From positions 124,001-188,000 of the forward strand of contig NZ_FYAS01000025.1 of NCBI RefSeq assembly GCF_900185715.1: a DNA stretch of 64,000 nt. Reading direction: 5' to 3'. The notes under the pieces are model-generated. The model ran no database searches. It was not told where the DNA came from and saw only the letters and a list, made by a program, of their open reading frames with translations. The stretch is from Allobosea sp. CS1GBMeth4 (lineage in GTDB: Bacteria; Pseudomonadota; Alphaproteobacteria; Rhizobiales; Beijerinckiaceae). The stretch's first letter is position 1. Each line of letters opens with the position of its first letter. Below are positions 38,554-46,879 of this stretch, one piece after another. The position numbers and the translations under genes were made by a program.

Positions 38554-40071
38554 ATGGCCGCCATCACGCCCGATCCGGCGCAATTCGCCGCGCTCGCCAA
38601 GAGCCAGAGCCTCGCGACCCTGCTCGCGGCGCTGGGCGGCAATGGCGGCCTCGCCGCCGGCAAGACCGTCGAGGCCAGGCTCGTCTCGCTCGACGGCGAC
38701 GGCAACGCCACCGCTTTGGTCAACGGCGTCAAGGTCGCGCTCGTCCTCGCCGGCCCCGAGGCCAGGCAGGCCGCGCTGCAGCCGGGCGCGGGGCTTCAGC
38801 TCAGGCTCGCCCCGCCCGCCGAGCCTGGCGCGCCGCTGCAGGCGACCCTGGTCGGCATTCGTCCGGCGCCGGCCGAGGGCATCGCCATGGCAACGCCGGA
38901 CTGGCAGCCGGCCGCCGCTCCGCCGCCGGGGAGCCCTTCGTCCCCGGGGCCGGCGACGGCCACCGCCACCGCGACTCAGGCGGCCGGGAGCGGTCCCGCG
39001 CTGACCGGCCGTTCCGCATCGTCGCCGGCCGTCGCGCCCCAGGCCGCCCTTGCCGCCTCGCCCCGCGCCATCGCCGGCCCGCTGCTCGGCGCGGCGCTGG
39101 GGCGGCAGGACAGCCTCGCCCCGCTCTTCGCCAATCTCGGCAGCCTGGCGCAGGGGACGGTCGCGCTCACCCTGCCGAAGCCGCTGATGGCACTGGTCGA
39201 CCAGATTCTCGCCCAGCGCCTGCCGGCCGGGACCAGACCCGTCACCGCCGAAGCGCTGAGGGCGGCCATCGCCCGCTCCGGCGTCTTCCTCGAGGCCCGG
39301 CAGGCGGCCGGCGAGGCCCCGACACCCCGGAGCGACCTGAAGGCCGCCCTGCTGAGCCTGCGCGATCTGCTGAAGCCCGCCGTCGAGGCCGCGCCGGCGA
39401 CGCGGTCGCCGCTACCGGGCGAGGCCACGCGCGAGGGCCCGCCGCTGCGGCCTCCGGCTACGCCTGCCGCCGCCGGGCAGGATGGGGCTGCACCGGCCCC
39501 GGCCAGGGCGCGCCCGGCCCCGCCGCGCGACGGGCTGCTGACACCGCAACCCGCGGCCGAGCCGAGCCTGAGCTCGGCGGCGCGGCCGGCCGCGATCGCG
39601 CAGGCGCTGTTCGGCCAGGCCGAGGCGGCGCTCGATCGCATCGCGCTCGCCCAATACGCCTCGCTGCCGCCGGATGCCACCCGCCATGATCAGCAGCCCC
39701 CGGTGCGCTGGCTCACCGAGATTCCGCTCGCCCTCGCCACCGGCACCGCCGTGCTGCCGCTCGAGATCGAGCGCGATCCGCCGCAATCCGGCTCCGCCGC
39801 GCCCGAGGCGCCGCTCTGGCGCGTGCGCTTCGCGCTCGATGTCGAGCCGCTCGGCGCACTCCAGGGCGTGGTGACGCTGCAGGGCCGCGCCGTCGGCGTC
39901 TCCCTCTGGGCCGAGCGCGAGGGCACCAGCCGCCTGCTGCGCCAGGCAACGCCCGAACTGGAGACCTCGCTGCTCCGGTCGCGCTTCGACAGCGCCGAGT
40001 TCGAGGTCTTCACCGGCCATCCGCAGCCCGCCAGGGCGAGCGCCGGCCAGTTCCTGGACCGCCGCTCGTGA
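38554..40071 (+). CDS. fliK: Flagellar hook-length control protein FliK
   Basis: Secreted ruler and substrate-switch protein of the flagellar export system, 505 residues. The long N-terminal part is Ala/Pro/Gly-rich and low in structure, as usual for FliK. The C-terminal Flg_hook domain, about 375-495, has WLTEIPLALATGTAVLPLEIERD and PLWRVRFALDVEPLGALQGVVTL, the conserved core. Its last codon overlaps the next gene (GTGA), an FhlB-like switch protein, which strongly supports the call. No other flagellar gene is in the window. Confidence 0.85.
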   Translation: MAAITPDPAQFAALAKSQSLATLLAALGGNGGLAAGKTVEARLVSLDGDGNATALVNGVKVALVLAGPEARQAALQPGAGLQLRLAPPAEPGAPLQATLVGIRPAPAEGIAMATPDWQPAAAPPPGSPSSPGPATATATATQAAGSGPALTGRSASSPAVAPQAALAASPRAIAGPLLGAALGRQDSLAPLFANLGSLAQGTVALTLPKPLMALVDQILAQRLPAGTRPVTAEALRAAIARSGVFLEARQAAGEAPTPRSDLKAALLSLRDLLKPAVEAAPATRSPLPGEATREGPPLRPPATPAAAGQDGAAPAPARARPAPPRDGLLTPQPAAEPSLSSAARPAAIAQALFGQAEAALDRIALAQYASLPPDATRHDQQPPVRWLTEIPLALATGTAVLPLEIERDPPQSGSAAPEAPLWRVRFALDVEPLGALQGVVTLQGRAVGVSLWAEREGTSRLLRQATPELETSLLRSRFDSAEFEVFTGHPQPARASAGQFLDRRS

Positions 40072-40340
40072 GCCAGCCCCTGCCACTCGCGGTCGCGCTC
40101 GAATATGACGGCCAGGGCGCGCCGCGCGTCACCGCCAAGGGCCATGGCGTGGTCGCCGAGAAGATCGTCGAGACCGCGCGCGAGCACGACGTCGCGGTCG
40201 AGCAGAACGCCGCGCTGGCGCAGGCGCTCTCGGCCGTCGAGCTCGATGACACCATTCCCGAGGAGCTCTATCTCGCGACCGCGCAGGTGATCGCCTTCGT
40301 GCTCGGCCTGCGCCGCCGGGCCGGCGGCCCACAGCCATGA
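40068..40340 (+). CDS. FhlB-like protein: stand-alone C-terminal domain of the FlhB/EscU export switch
   Basis: Protein of 90 residues matching only the cytoplasmic part of FlhB after the NPTH cleavage site: VALEYDGQGAPRVTAKGHGVVAEKIVETA, then DVAVEQNAALAQALSAVELDDTIPEELYLATAQVIAFVLGL. No NPTH motif and no membrane segment are present. Such paralogues (FhlB, YlqH) can replace or modulate the FlhB C-terminus in export specificity, and commonly sit beside fliK. GTG start 40068 is coupled to fliK, and the stop overlaps the next ATG. Confidence 0.85.
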   Translation: MSQPLPLAVALEYDGQGAPRVTAKGHGVVAEKIVETAREHDVAVEQNAALAQALSAVELDDTIPEELYLATAQVIAFVLGLRRRAGGPQP

Positions 40341-41458
40341 CCGCATCCGTTTCGGTCCGCCGCCTCCCGGCCGGGACCTATGGCGCAGTTTATGCCGAAA
40401 CCTTCGCCGATCTCTGCCGCCGCGCCGATGCGCCCAATCTGCACATGGCGCCTGCGGCCGTCGCCGCCGCGCCGAGCTTCGGCGTCGCAAGCGAGGACAT
40501 CGTCGTCCTCGCGGCCCACGACCCGCAGGACGAACGCCTGCTCGGCCTCTGGGCGCTGCGCCGCGCGCGCGGCCTGCGCAGCGGGCTCGTGCCGGTCCTC
40601 GAAGCGCCGCTGGTGCCGCTCTACGAGGTCTCCTCGGCCCCGGTTCTCGACCGCGAGCGCGCCGGGGACGCCGCCGTGGCGCTGCTGCGAGCCATCGTCG
40701 ACGCGCCCGATCTGCCGAAGATCCTGAAGCTGCCGCTGCTTCCCGTGCAGGGTCCGGTCTACGCCGCCATCGCGGCCGCGCTGGCCGTGACCGGCAGCAC
40801 GATTGCGCTCTATGAGCGGTGGCGGCGGCCGCTGCTCGTCCCGAGACCGGGAGAGGATGCCGAGCGCTATCTGCGCCGCGCCCTCGGCCAGGGCCACAAG
40901 AAGCGCATGCAGCAGCATCGCCAGCTCGAGAGGGCCGGTGCGCTGCTCTATCAGCGCCATCGTGGCGAGGACGCCCTCGCCGCACTGGATGAGTTCCTCG
41001 CGCTCGAGGCCGCCGGCTGGAAGGGGCGCGGCGGCACCGCGCTCGCGAACCTGCCGCGCGACGCCGGCTATATCCGCGCGATCGTCCGCAACTTCGCCGC
41101 AGCGGACGCGGTCCGCGTCGACCTGCTCCGGCTGGACGGAGCGCCGATCGCCGGCGGCCTGCTGCTCGACCTCGCCGGGCAGGCGCATTTCCTCAAGATC
41201 GCCTATGACGAGGGCAAGGCCAGGCTCTCGCCCGGCCGAGCGCTGGCGATCGAGATGCTGCGCAGCGATTTCGCCGCCGGCCGCCCGTTCCGTCTCGACA
41301 GCGGCGCCGGCGACCGGGTCGACCCGTCCGCCTATCCCTGGGCCGAGCGCCAGGACATGGCGAACGCCATCGTCGCGCTCGCCGGCGCGTCCGCGTTCCT
41401 GCCCAGGCTCGCGGCCTCGGCGCGTAGGCGGCTAAGGCGCTGGCGCGACCGCGCCTGA
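40337..41458 (+). CDS. GNAT-fold acetyltransferase, CelD/BcsL-like
   Basis: Protein of 373 residues. The C-terminal part matches the CelD/BcsL-type acetyltransferase domain: GKGHKKRMQQHRQLE-like segment (here GQGHKKRMQQHRQLERAG), FLALEAAGWKGRGGTAL, and the acyl-CoA region LDLAGQAHFLKIAYDEGKARLSPGRALAIEML. Such enzymes are linked to cellulose and polysaccharide decoration. Its ATG overlaps the stop of the FhlB-like gene by 4 bases, an unexpected coupling with flagellar genes. The 3' end overlaps the convergent SGNH-like gene by 27 bases. Confidence 0.82.
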   Translation: MTASVSVRRLPAGTYGAVYAETFADLCRRADAPNLHMAPAAVAAAPSFGVASEDIVVLAAHDPQDERLLGLWALRRARGLRSGLVPVLEAPLVPLYEVSSAPVLDRERAGDAAVALLRAIVDAPDLPKILKLPLLPVQGPVYAAIAAALAVTGSTIALYERWRRPLLVPRPGEDAERYLRRALGQGHKKRMQQHRQLERAGALLYQRHRGEDALAALDEFLALEAAGWKGRGGTALANLPRDAGYIRAIVRNFAAADAVRVDLLRLDGAPIAGGLLLDLAGQAHFLKIAYDEGKARLSPGRALAIEMLRSDFAAGRPFRLDSGAGDRVDPSAYPWAERQDMANAIVALAGASAFLPRLAASARRRLRRWRDRA

Positions 41459-42448
41459 GGCGAGGCCGAGCCGGGCCAGCACCCAGCGCCCGACCTCCGG
41501 CTTGAAGTGGACATTGTCGATCCAGAAGCGCGACGAGCCCATCTCCGGGTCGAAATCGGTGAAAGGGTGGCCGGTCGAAAGATCGTGCAGAACGAAGCCG
41601 TGGCGGCGCGCCAACGCGGCGGCATCCGCCCGCCAGCGCTCGAACTCGGCCCGCCGGCCGCCCTGCGCGAGCAAGACGAGCTGCGCCCCGCTCACAGGCG
41701 AGAGATAGAGTGCGATGTCGAGCCCGCGCAGACGGCCGAGCGCGGCGTCGAGCGCCGCGAGCCGTCCGGGCTCATAGGCCATCGCGGCGATGTCCTGCGC
41801 CGCCGCGACCTTGCGGGTCAGCGCGGCGTCGAAATCCGGCGTCGACTTGAAGCCGTCGCTGCGCCAGAGACCGGGCTCGCTGCGCCGCTGCCCGCCGCCC
41901 AGCAGGTTCTCCGGCGCCTCGGAGTTGAACATCAGCTTCAGGCGCATCTCGGCCCGCCCCAGCGCGCTCGCAATCTCCGGCCGCAGCGGCGGAGGCGGCA
42001 CCAGCCGCGTGAACATGAAGTAGTCGAGCCCGATGACGACACGCCGGATGCTCCCGACGTCGCGCGCGAGCGCCGCCAGCACGGGCAGTTCCTCGCCCAT
42101 CAGCGACGAAAGGCCGGCATTGTAGGCCGGCTGCGGCAGCCCCGGCTCGAGGTCGCGCGGATCGAGCCCGCGATAGACCACCGAGGAGCCGATCAGCAGC
42201 GTGCCCGGCCGCAGACCGGCGATCTGCAGCGGCTTGACGCGGCGCATCTGCGTGTCGAGCAGGCGGCTCGCCCCGGCCCCGTCCTGTGTCCAGGGCGGCG
42301 CGGCGCGGAAGATCCAGAACGGGTCGCGCCAGACCGTCGCGGCGGCCGTCGACAGCAGCACGCCCGCGACGGCCGCGGCGAAGGTCGCCGCGAAGCCACG
42401 GCCGCGGATGGGCTGGTCCAGGACGGGCGTGGTCGACGCGGCGGGCAT
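41432..42448 (-). CDS. Membrane-anchored SGNH-like protein of unknown function
   Basis: Protein of 338 residues with one N-terminal membrane segment (FAATFAAAVAGVLLSTAAATVW). After it, TLLIGSSVVYRGLDPRDLEPG resembles block I of SGNH hydrolases (Ser in GSS), and the end WIDNVHFKPEVGRWVL has the Asp-xx-His spacing of block V. This makes it a possible sugar O-acetyltransferase/esterase of the AlgJ/AlgX type facing the periplasm. It sits among polysaccharide-related genes: a CelD-like acetyltransferase and UDP-glucuronate epimerase. The family assignment is inference. Confidence 0.65.
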   Translation of the reverse strand: MPAASTTPVLDQPIRGRGFAATFAAAVAGVLLSTAAATVWRDPFWIFRAAPPWTQDGAGASRLLDTQMRRVKPLQIAGLRPGTLLIGSSVVYRGLDPRDLEPGLPQPAYNAGLSSLMGEELPVLAALARDVGSIRRVVIGLDYFMFTRLVPPPPLRPEIASALGRAEMRLKLMFNSEAPENLLGGGQRRSEPGLWRSDGFKSTPDFDAALTRKVAAAQDIAAMAYEPGRLAALDAALGRLRGLDIALYLSPVSGAQLVLLAQGGRRAEFERWRADAAALARRHGFVLHDLSTGHPFTDFDPEMGSSRFWIDNVHFKPEVGRWVLARLGLASGAVAPAP

Positions 42449-42558
42449 GCCGCGGCGCTAGCAGATCGTGGCGCGGCCCGCGAGCCCCCGCGTTGACCGG
42501 GGCCGCGCGCTGCTCGATAGACGATGGACGAAACGGCGCGAGCGGCGCGAGGAGGATC

Positions 42559-43566
42559 ATGCGCGTTCTGGTGACGGGGGCTGCCGGCTTCATCGGCAAC
42601 GAGACAGCCCGGGTTCTGCTCGAACGCGGCGACGAGGTCGTCGGCATCGACAACCTCAACGACTATTACGATCCCGCCCTGAAGCAGGCGCGGCTCGCGC
42701 GGCTCGCCGGCCACAACCGCTTCAGCTTCGAGAAGCTCGACCTCGCCGACCGCGACGGCATGGCGAGGCTCTTCGCCGAGGGGCGCTTCGAGCGCGTCGT
42801 CCATCTCGGCGCCCAGGCCGGCGTGCGCTTCTCGATCGACAATCCGCAGGCCTATCTCGATTCCAACCTCACCGGCTTCGGCCATGTGCTGGAGGGCTGC
42901 CGGCGCAATGGCATCGAGCACCTCGTCTATGCCTCGTCGAGCTCGGTCTACGGCGCCAACACCCGAACCCCCTTCCGCGTCGAGGACAATGTCGACCACC
43001 CGGTCAGCCTCTACGCCGCGACCAAGAAGGCGAACGAGGGCATGGCCCACGCCTACAGCCATCTCTACGGGCTGCCGACCACGGGCCTGCGCTTCTTCAC
43101 CGTCTATGGCCCCTGGGGCCGGCCCGACATGGCCCCGATGATCTTCACCCGGAAGATCATCGCCGGCGAGCCGATCGAGGTCTTCAACGAAGGCCGCCAC
43201 GAGCGCGACTTCACCTATGTCGACGATATCGTCGAGGGCGTCGTGCGCGTGCTCGACCACATCGCCGCGCCCGACCCCGCCTGGTCGAGCGACGAGCCCG
43301 GCCCCGCGACCTCATCGGCGCCCTGGCGGCTCTACAATATCGGCAATTCCGCCCCCGTGCCGCTGATGCAGTTCATCGCGACAATCGAGCAGGCGGTCGG
43401 CCGGAAGGCGGTGATGGAGATGAAGCCGCGCCAGCCCGGCGACGTGCTGCGCACCGCCGCCGACGTCTCGGCGCTCGAGGCGGCCGTCGGCTTCCGCCCG
43501 CATACCCCGCTCGCCGATGGCATCGGCCGCATGGTGCGCTGGTATCGCGACTTCTACCAGGTTTGA
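42559..43566 (+). CDS. lspL: UDP-glucuronate 4-epimerase
   Basis: SDR-type sugar-nucleotide epimerase of 335 residues making UDP-galacturonate for surface polysaccharide. The NAD loop is VTGAAGFIGNETARVLL, the subgroup motif DNLNDYYDPALKQARL is diagnostic, catalytic residues are Ser/Thr in YASSSSVYGANT and the YxxxK in LYAATKKANEGMAHAY. The 9-residue FFTVYGPWGRPDMA block is also typical. ATG 42559 follows GAGGAGGATC. Divergent from the SGNH-like gene. Confidence 0.93.
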   Translation: MRVLVTGAAGFIGNETARVLLERGDEVVGIDNLNDYYDPALKQARLARLAGHNRFSFEKLDLADRDGMARLFAEGRFERVVHLGAQAGVRFSIDNPQAYLDSNLTGFGHVLEGCRRNGIEHLVYASSSSVYGANTRTPFRVEDNVDHPVSLYAATKKANEGMAHAYSHLYGLPTTGLRFFTVYGPWGRPDMAPMIFTRKIIAGEPIEVFNEGRHERDFTYVDDIVEGVVRVLDHIAAPDPAWSSDEPGPATSSAPWRLYNIGNSAPVPLMQFIATIEQAVGRKAVMEMKPRQPGDVLRTAADVSALEAAVGFRPHTPLADGIGRMVRWYRDFYQV

Positions 43567-43575
43567 GGACCAGCC

Positions 43576-44121
43576 ATGGCGTCACCAGCGAAGATCGGCA
43601 TCGTCACCGTCTCCGACCGCGCCTCGGCCGGAATCTATGCCGACGAAGGCGGTCCGGCGATCGTCGACTACATGACGAAAGCGCTGGTGAGCCCCTGGGA
43701 GGCGGTCTCGCGTATCATCCCCGACGAGCGCGAGGGCATCGCGCGGACCCTGATCGAGCTCGCCGACGCGGAAGGCTGCTGCCTGATCGTCACCACCGGC
43801 GGCACCGGCCCCGCCCCGCGCGACGTCACGCCCGAGGCCACCGAGGACGTGATCGACAAGCCGATGCCCGGCTTCGGCGAATTGATGCGCCAGGTCAGCC
43901 TCGCCAAGGTGCCGACCGCGATCCTCTCGCGCCAGCTCGCCGGCATCCGCGGCAGGACGCTGATCGTCAACCTGCCCGGCCGCCCGCGCGCCATCGCCGA
44001 ATGCCTCGACGCGGTGATGCCGGCCATCCCCTATTGCATCGACCTGATCGAGGGTCCGTATCTGGAGACCGACCCGGCGGTGGTCGCGGCGTTCCGGCCG
44101 GGGCAGAAGCCGAAAGGGTGA
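43576..44121 (+). CDS. mog: Molybdopterin adenylyltransferase Mog
   Basis: Adenylates molybdopterin before molybdenum insertion. The 181-residue protein shows the MoaB/Mog motifs IGIVTVSDRASAGIYADEGGP, VTTGGTGPAPRDVTPEAT, and a LAGIRGRTLIVNLPGRPRAIAECLD C-terminal block. It lies 9 bases after the UDP-glucuronate epimerase gene on the same strand, likely cotranscribed, though the two functions are unrelated. No other molybdenum cofactor genes are nearby. Confidence 0.93.
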   Translation: MASPAKIGIVTVSDRASAGIYADEGGPAIVDYMTKALVSPWEAVSRIIPDEREGIARTLIELADAEGCCLIVTTGGTGPAPRDVTPEATEDVIDKPMPGFGELMRQVSLAKVPTAILSRQLAGIRGRTLIVNLPGRPRAIAECLDAVMPAIPYCIDLIEGPYLETDPAVVAAFRPGQKPKG

Positions 44122-44224
44122 ACAATACCTCGACCGATACCACGACCCTCCCCAATGAGCGTTTATCGGATGGTAGCTTCGGTGCGGTAGGACTCGGCGG
44201 ATCAGTGTCCGCCGGAACAGCTTC

Positions 44225-45640
44225 ATGGCTTCGAAGATCATTCCCCTCGTAATGGCCGGCGGCTCCGGCACGCGGCTCTGGCCGCTCTCGCGCGACACCA
44301 TGCCGAAGCAGTTCATCCCGCTGCTGGACGAGGGCCTCTCGACCTTCCAGGCGACGCTGCAGCGCCTGGTCGGTCCGGCCTTCGGCGCGCCGATCGTCAT
44401 CACCAACAACGATTTCCGCTTCATCGCCGCCGAGCAGATGCTGACGCTGGGCATCAAGGGCGAGATCGTGCTCGAACCCGAGCGGCGCGATTCGGCCGCG
44501 GCGATCGCGGTCGGCACGGTGATGGCGGCCAGGCGCGATCCCGAGGCGGTCTGCGTCGCGCTCGCGTCCGATCATGTCGTCGGCGACGCCGAAGCCTTCC
44601 GCCGGGACTGCCAGCGCGCCGCGACGCTGGCCGCGACCGGGTTGATCATGACGCTCGGCATCAAGCCCACCCATCCCTCGACCGCCTATGGCTATCTCGC
44701 TCCCGGCGAGGCCCTGTCCGAGCCGGGCGCCAGCCGCCTCGCGCGCTTCGTCGAGAAGCCGAAGCTCGATCTCGCGACGCAATACCTCGCCGAAGGCTAT
44801 CTCTGGAACAGCGGCAACTTCCTGTTCTCCGCCCGGACGATGCGCGAGGAGCTCGCCCGCTACGCGCCGGCCGTCCTCTCGGCCGCCGAGGCGGCGGTGG
44901 ACAAGGCCAGCCGCGATCTCGACTTCCTGCGGCTCGATCCGGAGAGTTTCGCCAAGGCGACCAAGATCTCGATCGACTACGCCGTGATGGAGCGCACCGC
45001 CCATGCCGGCATGCTCGCCGCCTCCTTCGACTGGTCGGATGTCGGCTCCTGGGATTCGATCCACGCCATCAAGCCGCAGGACGAGAACGGCAACGTGCTG
45101 GAGGGCCCGGCGGTCGCGCTCGACACCCGCCGCTCGCTGATCCGCAGCGAGGAGGTGCTGACCACGGTGATCGGCCTCGACGACGTCGTCGTGGTCTCGA
45201 CCCGCGACGCCGTGCTCGTCGCCTCGATGGCCGCGTCCGGCCAGGTCAAGACGCTCGTCGAGCAGATGAAGGCGGAGGGCCGCCCCGAGGCCAGCGAGCA
45301 CCTGCGCATCTACCGGCCCTGGGGCTGGTATCAGCGCATCGACATCGGCGCCCGCTTCCAGGTCAAGCACATCCACGTCAAGGAAGGCGGCCAGCTCAGC
45401 CTGCAGAAGCATTTCCACCGCGCCGAGCACTGGGTCGTCGTCCGCGGCACCGCCGAGGTCACGCTCGACGGCAAGGTCAGCTTCGTCCACGAGAACGAGT
45501 CGGTCTACCTGCCGATCGGCTGCACGCACCGGCTGAGGAACCCCGGCAAGATCGGGCTCGAGCTGATCGAGGTCCAGGTCGGCAGCTATACCGGCGAGGA
45601 CGACATCGTCCGCATCGAGGACGTCTACGCCCGCAAGTGA
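44225..45640 (+). CDS. manC: Mannose-1-phosphate guanylyltransferase / mannose-6-phosphate isomerase
   Basis: Bifunctional enzyme of 471 residues supplying GDP-mannose. The nucleotidyltransferase domain begins IIPLVMAGGSGTRLWPLSRDTMPKQF and has FVEKPKLDLATQYL with the conserved EKP, and the dual motif LWNSGNFLFSARTMREE. The C-terminal cupin isomerase domain (from about 345) has the metal-binding QKHFHRAEHWVVV. The gene is preceded by 103 bases with no obvious element. Together with the epimerase it indicates exopolysaccharide or O-antigen synthesis. Confidence 0.94.
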   Translation: MASKIIPLVMAGGSGTRLWPLSRDTMPKQFIPLLDEGLSTFQATLQRLVGPAFGAPIVITNNDFRFIAAEQMLTLGIKGEIVLEPERRDSAAAIAVGTVMAARRDPEAVCVALASDHVVGDAEAFRRDCQRAATLAATGLIMTLGIKPTHPSTAYGYLAPGEALSEPGASRLARFVEKPKLDLATQYLAEGYLWNSGNFLFSARTMREELARYAPAVLSAAEAAVDKASRDLDFLRLDPESFAKATKISIDYAVMERTAHAGMLAASFDWSDVGSWDSIHAIKPQDENGNVLEGPAVALDTRRSLIRSEEVLTTVIGLDDVVVVSTRDAVLVASMAASGQVKTLVEQMKAEGRPEASEHLRIYRPWGWYQRIDIGARFQVKHIHVKEGGQLSLQKHFHRAEHWVVVRGTAEVTLDGKVSFVHENESVYLPIGCTHRLRNPGKIGLELIEVQVGSYTGEDDIVRIEDVYARK

Positions 45641-45655
45641 GGGCGTTTGCCGCTT

Positions 45656-45685
45656 CGTCATTGCTTCACTGTGCTCGCAATGACG
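45656..45685. repeat. Palindromic intergenic repeat, short copy 3
   Basis: CGTCATTGC and GCAATGACG form a perfect 9-bp stem with a 12-base loop (TTCACTGTGCTC). It is the outer part of the elements at 21111 and 37310 with the middle deleted. It lies between the convergent manC and glutathione peroxidase genes, 16 bases after the manC stop. Confidence 0.75.
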
Positions 45686-45693
45686 GATAGGGC

Positions 45694-46251
45694 TCAGCCC
45701 TTCTCCAGCTCCTGCCCGATCGCGCGGATCAGCTCGGGCGAGAGCGGATCGCTGCGCGAGCCGAAGCTGCCGACCAGGCTGCCGTCGCGCCCGATCAGGT
45801 ATTTGTGGAAGTTCCAGCTCGGCAGCTCGCTCGGGCGCTGGCTGGCGGCCCAGCGATAGAACGGATGGGCCTGCGGCCCGCGCACCGCGCTCTTCTGCGT
45901 GATCGGATAGCTCGCGCCATGGCTCTGCCGCACCGCCGCCGCGATCGCCGCGCCGTCGAGCGGCTCCTGCCCGCCGAAATCATTGCTCGGCACCGCGATC
46001 AGGACGAGGCCGCGCTCGCGATAGCGCAGCCAGAGCTGTTCCAGCCCGGCGAACTGCCCGGCGAGGCCGCATTGCGTCGCCGTGTTGACGATCAGGACCG
46101 GCTTGCCGCGATAGGCCGAGAGCGGGATGCGCCCGCCCTCCGCCCGGTCGAAGCTGAAGGAATAAGCGTTGCCGTCGCCCTGCGCGGCGAGCGCCGGAGC
46201 GGCGGGGGCGAGGACGAGGGAGGCGAGGAACTGGCGACGATGGAAGCGCAT
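45694..46251 (-). CDS. Glutathione peroxidase family protein with Tat-like signal
   Basis: Thiol peroxidase of 185 residues. The N-terminus MRFHRRQFLASLVLAPAAPALA carries an RRxFL twin-arginine motif and signal cleavage site, so export by Tat is likely. The GPx core has LIVNTATQCGLAGQFAGLEQL with the peroxidatic Cys (not Sec), VPSNDFGGQEP with the Gln/Asn partner and WNFHKYLIGRDGSLVGSF with the conserved Trp. Cys-type GPx usually use thioredoxin rather than glutathione. Export is unusual for the group. Confidence 0.87.
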   Translation of the reverse strand: MRFHRRQFLASLVLAPAAPALAAQGDGNAYSFSFDRAEGGRIPLSAYRGKPVLIVNTATQCGLAGQFAGLEQLWLRYRERGLVLIAVPSNDFGGQEPLDGAAIAAAVRQSHGASYPITQKSAVRGPQAHPFYRWAASQRPSELPSWNFHKYLIGRDGSLVGSFGSRSDPLSPELIRAIGQELEKG

Positions 46252-46380
46252 GGGCGGGCTCCGCGGCTGCGTCAGGCTAGCCCTTTACGGCGCTCCCCGC
46301 AAAGTAAGATATCCGCGAGCGGAAACGGAAACGCCCCGGTGGCGGCCGGGGCGTCGATCGTCGTCGCGAGGCAGCCCGGC

Positions 46381-46767
46381 TCAGCAGGCCAGCACCTTCT
46401 TCACCCGCACTTCGAGGTCGCGCAGCTCGTAGGGCTTGACGACGTAATGGTCGGCGCCGTTGCTGGTCGCCTCGTCCATCTTGTCGACCGAGCGCTCCGA
46501 GGTCGCCATGATGATCTTGATCTGGTTGAGCTCCGGCACCGAGCGGATGGCGCGCAGCAGGTCGATGCCGCTCATCCCGTCCATGTTCCAGTCGAGCAGG
46601 AGCAGATCGTAGCGCTTGGTCTGCATCTTCATCAGGGCCTCGCGGGCGTTCTCCGCCTCGTCGATGTCCTGGAACTCGATCTGCTTGAGGAAATAGGTCG
46701 CAAGCCCGCGCATGCTCTTCTGGTCGTCGACCACGAGGATGCGGTAGTCGCTTCTCGCCTTTGACAT
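46381..46767 (-). CDS. cheY: Chemotaxis response regulator CheY (CheY2)
   Basis: Single-domain receiver of 128 residues, last gene of the che block. The acidic pair is in ILVVDDQKSMR, the phospho-acceptor is Asp59 in LLLDWNMDG, the switch Ser is in MATSERS, and the Lys is Lys111 in YVVKPYE. ATG 46767 follows GAAGGAGAGTGCC, and starts MSKARSDYRI. By position it matches CheY2 of rhizobial operons, the form that acts on the flagellar motor, but position is the only clue. Confidence 0.9.
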   Translation of the reverse strand: MSKARSDYRILVVDDQKSMRGLATYFLKQIEFQDIDEAENAREALMKMQTKRYDLLLLDWNMDGMSGIDLLRAIRSVPELNQIKIIMATSERSVDKMDEATSNGADHYVVKPYELRDLEVRVKKVLAC

Positions 46768-46879
46768 GGCACTCTCCTTCGGCATCGGACCGAAAAGTGG
46801 AATCCATCCCTCGGAAGGATCCGATGCGATAACAATGCGATAGACCATCGTGACCGCGTCCGTTCGGGCGCGCGACGAT

